A stretch of 64,000 bases of DNA from Xylanibacter ruminicola Ga6B6 (lineage in GTDB: Bacteria; Bacteroidota; Bacteroidia; Bacteroidales; Bacteroidaceae): positions 1-64,000 of the forward strand of contig NZ_JHXD01000011.1 in the NCBI RefSeq assembly GCF_000687715.1, given 5' to 3'. This document shows positions 59,327 to 64,000 of this stretch, in pieces. Position 1 is the first letter of the stretch. Every line of letters begins with the position of its first letter. The notes below the pieces were generated by a model. It saw only the letters and a program-made list of their open reading frames with translations, did no database searches and was not told the DNA's origin. A program made the translations under genes and the position numbers.

Positions 59327-60019
59327 TTAGATGACAGGGACCTGTCCCTTGACAGGGGGTAAATCCTTCCAGGAATCGCTTAAGGCTTGCATAGTTGAAA
59401 ATAGGATGTTGGCTCCTGAATCAAGGAGGACTTGATCGGGGAGGGGGCCGGTGTTGACAGCGATGGTGTAGATGCCGGCGGCGATGCCTGCTCGGACACC
59501 TAGGGGGGCGTTTTCTACGACCATTGCTTCGCTCGGTTGTAGGTTGCCGGCCTTTTGGAGGCCCATGAGATAGGGATCGGGATTGGGCTTGCCTCGTTTC
59601 ACATCGTAAGCCGTTGTGATGTTATCGATGGTAACGTATTTGCCGAAATCACGCAAAATACGATTAATAAGCGGCTTTTGTCCACTGCCTGTCACGATGC
59701 CAATGGTGATGCCGGCTGCATGTATCTGTTCCATGAGGGATAGGATTCCCGGCATGATGGGGGCCTCTGACATTGAGTGGAAAATGCGTGTTTTTTCATC
59801 GTACATGAGTTGCGATTCTTCTTCGGTGATATCGCGACCTTGTTGTTGTTTTACCATATAACGGATGGTGTCTACGCCACGAGCTCCCTCTGTGGCGTAG
59901 GCATCATCGGCTGTCATATTGATTCCGAACTTCTTCATCGACTGGACCCAGGCCACTGCATGATTCCCCATGGAATCATACAGCACCCCGTCCATATCAA
60001 ATAATACTGCTCTAATCAT
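59327..60019 (-). CDS. HAD-superfamily phosphatase (beta-phosphoglucomutase-like)
   Basis: A 230-aa subfamily IA HAD enzyme with DMDGVLYDSM (nucleophile and acid/base Asp), IVTGSGQK, the Lys in KRGKPNPDPYL and VENAPLGVRA. It resembles phosphatases or mutases for sugar phosphates. It follows pgi with TAATG overlap, which fits a sugar-phosphate role. Its last nine residues (PPVKGQVPVI region) and stop are encoded by a REP palindrome, so the C-terminus has been rebuilt by the element. Confidence 0.88.
   Translation of the reverse strand: MIRAVLFDMDGVLYDSMGNHAVAWVQSMKKFGINMTADDAYATEGARGVDTIRYMVKQQQGRDITEEESQLMYDEKTRIFHSMSEAPIMPGILSLMEQIHAAGITIGIVTGSGQKPLINRILRDFGKYVTIDNITTAYDVKRGKPNPDPYLMGLQKAGNLQPSEAMVVENAPLGVRAGIAAGIYTIAVNTGPLPDQVLLDSGANILFSTMQALSDSWKDLPPVKGQVPVI
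59332..59354. repeat. REP-like palindrome, copy G2, inside the HAD 3' end
   Basis: TGACAGGGAC, CT, GTCCCTTGACA: a near-perfect palindrome located within the last codons of the HAD phosphatase gene. Confidence 0.85.
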
Positions 60020-61362
60020 TACTTTGCAAGTCTTGCTTTGATAGCAGCGCTCTCTGCCTCGTAGCCGGGCTTGTCGAGGAGGGCGAACATGTTCTTCTTG
60101 TAGGCCTCTACACCAGGCTGGTTGAATGGGTTCACACCCAGTACATTACCGCTGATACCGCAGGCAATCTCGAAGAAGTAAATGAGCTGTCCGATGTAGT
60201 ACTCGTTCAACTTAGGCACGCTGATGCGCATGTTGGGCACACCACCATCCACATGAGCCAGCTGTGTACCCAGCTCAGCCATCTTGTTCACCTCATCCAC
60301 ACGCTTGCCAGCCAGGAAGTTCAGGCCGTCCAGGTTCTCCTCGTCGTTGGGGAACAGCAGCTTCTTCTCGGGCTCCTCTACAGAGATCACAGTCTCGAAG
60401 ATAGTGCGCTCACCTTCCTGAATCCACTGACCCATTGAGTGCAGGTCGGTTGTGAAGTCAACGCTGGCAGGGAAGATACCCTTCAGGTCCTTACCCTCGC
60501 TCTCGCCGTAGAGCTGCTTCCACCACTCAGAGAAGAAGTGCAGTTTAGGCTGGAAGTTCACCATAATCTCAATCTTCTTACCGCTCTGGTACAGTCCGTT
60601 ACGTACGGCAGCATACTGTGCAGCGGGGTTCTCGGCAAATGGTACGGTTGGGGCGCAAGCCTTCTCCATCTCCTGGGCACCGGCTACCAGATCCTTGATG
60701 CTGAAACCAGCGCAGGCGATAGGCAGCAATCCTACTGGAGTAAGAACTGAGAAGCGACCACCAACGTTATCGGGGATGATAAAGCTCTTATAACCCTCCT
60801 TGTCGGCACAGGTACGTGCAGCACCCTTCTTGGCGTCGGTCACAGCCACAATCACCTTCTTAGCCTCTTCCTTACCACGCTGGGCCTCACACTGCTTCTT
60901 GAGCAGACGGAAGGTGAGGGCAGTCTCGGTGGTAGTACCACTCTTCGAGATGTTGATCACACCAAACTTCTTACCCTTCAGGTACTCTGTGAGTTCGAAC
61001 AGATAGTCCTCACCGATGTTGTTACCTGCGAACAGGATGGTGGGGTTCTTAGGATCGTTCACCAGCCAGCTGAAAGCGTTGCTCAGGGCCTCAATCACGG
61101 CACGTGCACCCAGATAGCTACCACCGATACCGGCCACTACGATAGCCTCGCAGTTAGCGCGCAGGGTGTCGGCACAAGCCTGCAGCTCATCCAGGAATGC
61201 AGGTGTGATGCTGCTGGGCAGGTGCAACCAACCCAGGAAGTCGTTGCCAGGGCAAGTACCGGCCTCAAGAGCCTTCTGTGCCTCAGCTACCTTTGGTTCA
61301 AAACTCTCCACTGCACCTTCCTTCAGGAAGCAGGCAGCCTTCGTAATGTCAAGCTTAATCAT
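60019..61362 (-). CDS. pgi: Glucose-6-phosphate isomerase
   Basis: A 447-aa glycolytic isomerase interconverting glucose-6-phosphate and fructose-6-phosphate. Family motifs: [50 protein letters not shown] and a C-terminal [12 protein letters not shown]. The length is that of the shorter bacterial type. I start at [12 protein letters not shown] at 61368 adds two residues. It overlaps the NusG-like gene. Confidence 0.93.
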   Translation of the reverse strand: MIKLDITKAACFLKEGAVESFEPKVAEAQKALEAGTCPGNDFLGWLHLPSSITPAFLDELQACADTLRANCEAIVVAGIGGSYLGARAVIEALSNAFSWLVNDPKNPTILFAGNNIGEDYLFELTEYLKGKKFGVINISKSGTTTETALTFRLLKKQCEAQRGKEEAKKVIVAVTDAKKGAARTCADKEGYKSFIIPDNVGGRFSVLTPVGLLPIACAGFSIKDLVAGAQEMEKACAPTVPFAENPAAQYAAVRNGLYQSGKKIEIMVNFQPKLHFFSEWWKQLYGESEGKDLKGIFPASVDFTTDLHSMGQWIQEGERTIFETVISVEEPEKKLLFPNDEENLDGLNFLAGKRVDEVNKMAELGTQLAHVDGGVPNMRISVPKLNEYYIGQLIYFFEIACGISGNVLGVNPFNQPGVEAYKKNMFALLDKPGYEAESAAIKARLAK

Positions 61363-62266
61363 TTCCATAATCAGTTAAAATTTTAGTGCATTTTATTTTT
61401 AATTTACTCGTCTCCTTCAGTCGCCCTATGGCCTTCTCAAGTCGCTCGCGGCATTTCTTCACGTCCTCATCTAAAATTACTGCAGCCAGATACATCGGCA
61501 GAGCCAGTTCTGCTTCGGTGGTAGGGGTGAAACCTTTAAACTTCAGCAGGCGGGCGCGTGTACGCTTCAGCTCCACCAGTTTCAGGTTGTATTCCACCTT
61601 GGGCACATCCTTGTCGTTCAGGTTGTCCAGCAGCCACTCAGCCAGTTCCAGCAGGTACTTTTTGTCTCCATCCACATCTTTCGACGGGCGCTCCCTGATC
61701 TCCTGTTCCTTAATATTGTTCAGGGGCTCGATGAGCTCGGGCTCTATCTCAATGGCAGCAATGATGACGCCCGGTATCTGTACCACCAGATGCTTGTGGC
61801 GTTTGCCCTTAAAGCGCAGGATGATGCCCTCGTAACCATCATAGATACCACCCTTTATGCGAATCTTCTCGCCCTCTTTCAGCTTCAGCTCTTCGGGCTT
61901 AAAGTAGGTAATGTTCTCCTGTCGTATCTGGGTAAACTCGATAAACTGCTCCATGGCGTAATCCGGTACCGTCAGATACTCCTGCTTGTTCGAGAAGGTG
62001 GATTTTCGCATATATATACTATCTTTCGATTTGTGGTGTATATACTCCTTCAGTGCGTCTTCGGTACCACGGGCGAAAATCAGTCCTGAGATGGCAGGCA
62101 CCATCGTACGTTGCTCTTGGCGACGCACGTGTTTTACCTCATATTTCATAGGTACGTGACTGCGGAAACCTGCTTTCCTGAGTGCATCCCTTACTTTCTC
62201 TTCGCGGTGAACACTCAAGCAGCCCAACACATACCATTTTTCTGTCTCTTCCTGAATTTCTGCCAT
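61355..62266 (-). CDS. NusG/UpxY-type transcription antiterminator
   Basis: A 303-aa protein: NusG N-terminal domain (about 8-110, [21 protein letters not shown]) and a KOW-type part (about 130-165, [22 protein letters not shown]), followed by a helical C-terminal extension (about 170-303) not found in NusG itself. UpxY-like proteins let polymerase through long capsule operons. It is divergent from a chain-length gene, which supports an exopolysaccharide link. I start at 62266 ([12 protein letters not shown]). The start of pgi overlaps its 3' end. Confidence 0.8.
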   Translation of the reverse strand: MAEIQEETEKWYVLGCLSVHREEKVRDALRKAGFRSHVPMKYEVKHVRRQEQRTMVPAISGLIFARGTEDALKEYIHHKSKDSIYMRKSTFSNKQEYLTVPDYAMEQFIEFTQIRQENITYFKPEELKLKEGEKIRIKGGIYDGYEGIILRFKGKRHKHLVVQIPGVIIAAIEIEPELIEPLNNIKEQEIRERPSKDVDGDKKYLLELAEWLLDNLNDKDVPKVEYNLKLVELKRTRARLLKFKGFTPTTEAELALPMYLAAVILDEDVKKCRERLEKAIGRLKETSKLKIKCTKILTDYGND

Positions 62267-62286
62267 CAAAATCTTAATTTTGCCTG

Positions 62287-62294
62287 CAAAGATA
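62287..62294 (-). promoter_or_regulatory. -7 box of the antiterminator gene
   Basis: TATCTTTG on the minus strand, 21 bp upstream of the start. Confidence 0.5.
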
Positions 62295-62353
62295 GCATAA
62301 AAAAACGAAATAGGCAAAAAATCACGCAATAATTGTCTTTTTTTGCATTTTTA

Positions 62354-62385
62354 TTTGGTTATGTCGCAAATTTAGCTTACCTTTG
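62354..62385 (+). promoter_or_regulatory. Promoter of the FimB/Mfa2-like gene
   Basis: TTTG at 62354-62357, 20 bp, TACCTTTG at 62378-62385. About 140 nt of leader follow before the ATG at 62527, long enough for antitermination or other leader control. Confidence 0.75.
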
Positions 62386-62526
62386 CCCGCGGAAAAGGGA
62401 AATCGATTACAATTCTGTCCCGAATACCAATGTATTAATAAAACTTAAAAACGTCATAACGTACTGACTGTAAACAAATTATGCTGGTCAGCACGAAGGG
62501 AGGAAATTCACTGGATATCAAAAAAG

Positions 62527-63399
62527 ATGAGACGACTAATCCTACCATTCTACCTTATCTTATTAATCATTACATCATGCGAGAAGCCTGTTATTCCTGG
62601 CGAATACAGTACTCAGGGCGATTTAGATGGCAATCTCGTAGTATCAGTCTTTCAGATCGAACAACAGTCGTTTGGCACGTCATTAACGCGTGCGGCTATT
62701 GCTGATTATTGCAGTAGGCTTAGTTATGCTGTTTACGATGCTGATGGAAAATTGGTCAAGCAGATCCACCAGCAGGTGGGCGATTCTGGCTTTGGCACGG
62801 CCTATTTCAAGGTCGATCCTGGCACCTATCAGGTGGTGGTAGTGGGCCACAGCAGTGGCAACCCTACGATGACCAACTCCAAGAAGATTAAGTTCGAGAA
62901 CAAGGATGGCTTTACCGATACCTTCCTGCACAACTCGAATGTGGTGGTTACCGATGCCGACGACGAGGAGCAGGTGCAAGCTGTGATGCGTCGCATTGTA
63001 TCGCTGTGCCGAGTGGTGTTTACCGATGCTATTCCCGATGGTGTGTCGCAAATGCAATTCGTGTATAAGGGTGGCTCGGGCGCCTTCGATGCAGCTACCG
63101 GTTTGGGTTCGGTTAACAGCACTCAGAAAGAAACGTTCCCGGTAGATGCGGGCGATGAGAATTGTTGCTTCGATCTCTACACGTTCCTGCACGATACCGA
63201 GGGCACCATTCACCTGCAGGCTACGGCCCTTGACGATAACGATAACGAGCTCCGTGAGCGCGAGTTTGATGTGCCGCTTAAGCAACGCATGATTACCAAG
63301 CTCAGTGGGCCTTATTTCTCGGGCGCAACAGGCTCATCCATCACCATTGTGATAGGCATCAATGCCGAATGGGAGGGCGAGCAAACTATCGAATTTTAA
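62527..63399 (+). CDS. FimB/Mfa2-family fimbrial lipoprotein
   Basis: A 290-aa lipoprotein (IITSCEKP, Cys18) of the FimB/Mfa2 group: an N-terminal beta-domain (YSTQGDLDGNLVVSVFQIE, LSYAVYDADGKLVKQ, ATFKVDPGTYQVVVVGHS-like stretch) and a second beta-domain after RRIVSLCRVVFTD. Mfa2-like proteins anchor or cap fimbriae. It precedes a Wzz-type gene by about 33 bp, so it may serve a surface polysaccharide locus. Confidence 0.8.
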   Translation: MRRLILPFYLILLIITSCEKPVIPGEYSTQGDLDGNLVVSVFQIEQQSFGTSLTRAAIADYCSRLSYAVYDADGKLVKQIHQQVGDSGFGTAYFKVDPGTYQVVVVGHSSGNPTMTNSKKIKFENKDGFTDTFLHNSNVVVTDADDEEQVQAVMRRIVSLCRVVFTDAIPDGVSQMQFVYKGGSGAFDAATGLGSVNSTQKETFPVDAGDENCCFDLYTFLHDTEGTIHLQATALDDNDNELREREFDVPLKQRMITKLSGPYFSGATGSSITIVIGINAEWEGEQTIEF

Positions 63400-63432
63400 G
63401 TTACACGATAAATAATTTAATTAAAAGCATAT

Positions 63433-64000
63433 ATGATTGACGAATCAAAATTGATCGATGAAGGTTTGGACAATACCGATCTTCAGGAAGAACAGTCTGT
63501 GTTTTCTTTCCAGAACCTTTTTGCAATGCTGGTGCTCAATTGGCAGTGGTTCCTGCTGTCGTTGTTCATCTGCTTGTGTGGAGCGCTTATTTATTTGCGC
63601 TATGCTACTAAAACCTATCAGGTGTCGGCCAAGATGCTGATCAAGGACGATGACAACCGTCGTCGAAGCTCTAATCAGATGCTGGCCAACATGCAGGACT
63701 TTGGCTTTATGAGTAATTCTGCCGGTATCGAGAACGAGATGGAAATCCTCCAGTCGCGTATTTTGGCGCGCGATGCGGTCACCGACCTTAAGCTCTATAC
63801 CCAGTATGCCTCAAAAGGTCGCTTAACCAAGCAGCTCATTTACAAGAACCAGCCCGTTAGTGTGGATATCGATTCGGTATCGCTCAGCCAGTGGGACAAG
63901 GAGCTGCTCGAAGGCTCTAAGTCTATCAAGCTTACGCTCGAGCGCAACGATGGCACCTACTATGTCAAGGGCGAAACCTTCTTCAATGGTAAGGCCACCG
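63433..64000 (+). CDS. Wzz-type chain-length determinant / polysaccharide co-polymerase (partial)
   Basis: The first 189 codons are inside the window. An acidic start is followed by FSFQNLFAMLVLNWQWFLLSLFICLCGALIYLRYA, the N-terminal TM helix of Wzz-type proteins, then YQVSAKMLIKDDD and IENEMEILQSRILARDAV, characteristic of these co-polymerases and tyrosine kinases. It sets glycan chain length during export. Whether a kinase domain follows lies outside the window. Confidence 0.88.
   Translation, partial: MIDESKLIDEGLDNTDLQEEQSVFSFQNLFAMLVLNWQWFLLSLFICLCGALIYLRYATKTYQVSAKMLIKDDDNRRRSSNQMLANMQDFGFMSNSAGIENEMEILQSRILARDAVTDLKLYTQYASKGRLTKQLIYKNQPVSVDIDSVSLSQWDKELLEGSKSIKLTLERNDGTYYVKGETFFNGKAT

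Noticed and set aside
59027..59354. CRISPR array
   Set aside because: The hairpins all differ in sequence and spacing; there are no regular direct repeats or cas genes.

Overview
The window reads as chromosome of a gut-type Bacteroidales bacterium, most likely Prevotella/Segatella or a close relative. Three things point there. Promoters carry the Bacteroidetes -7 box TAnnTTTG with a TTTG/TTG -33 element about 20 bp upstream. Many families are phylum-specific (PorQ, DUF3098, DUF4230, DUF4738, DUF5686, DUF2723, FimB/Mfa2, UpxY-type NusG). Shine-Dalgarno sequences are rare and leaders are A-rich. This is inference from content; no database was searched.

Layout. 1-3.7 kb is an accessory patch: an interrupted small gene, a candidate small RNA, an MNT nucleotidyltransferase with a stub of its HEPN partner, and an N-terminally short Rhs tip carrying a lipase-like toxin followed by an ankyrin lipoprotein (probable immunity), with short REP-like palindromes between and inside genes. 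3.7-17.3 kb is core: radical SAM protein, ftsX-DUF3098-uppP-truB-queA-folK, a FadL-type porin, porQ-cmk, tonB-polyprenyl synthase-tatD, tRNA-Ser(GGA), and an exbB/exbD/exbD operon ending in an Lrp-type regulator. Right behind that regulator lies a cobalamin riboswitch with its own terminator but no downstream gene on its strand.

17.6-38.9 kb holds a VanX-like dipeptidase, a candidate small RNA, a phosphoesterase/outer-membrane/preA operon, a PAP2 phosphatase joined to a beta-barrel-like domain, a GH3-deacetylase-DUF2723 operon, a DedA-type and membrane protein pair with purD, a DPP IV-type peptidase overlapping an RNA methyltransferase, a histidine kinase and a DUF2807 lipoprotein. 39.0-44.8 kb is a putative lipid head-group module (nucleotidyltransferase, ATP-grasp-like, CDP-alcohol phosphatidyltransferase, HAD phosphatase) followed by DUF5686. 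45-52.3 kb is a glycan-use set: LacI regulator, propeller sensor without a phospho-acceptor histidine, and a PA14-containing GH31 enzyme. The primary sigma factor (rpoD) and a TPR histidine kinase follow.

55.2-59.4 kb is accessory again: DUF4738/DUF4230 proteins between ATCCGTG-type repeats, a PIN toxin-antitoxin pair, and a REP-associated transposase (RAYT) between REP palindromes, next to a run of about ten consecutive hairpins. The window closes with a HAD phosphatase, pgi, a NusG/UpxY antiterminator and, divergently, a FimB/Mfa2-like lipoprotein and the start of a Wzz-type chain-length protein, probably the edge of an exopolysaccharide locus.

Best candidates for something new: the orphan cobalamin riboswitch; three candidate small RNAs, two of which share motifs; the truncated Rhs-lipase/ankyrin cassette; and the RAYT with its REP family and hairpin array. 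Repeated A-rich linkers between co-oriented genes that supply start and stop codons are also notable.
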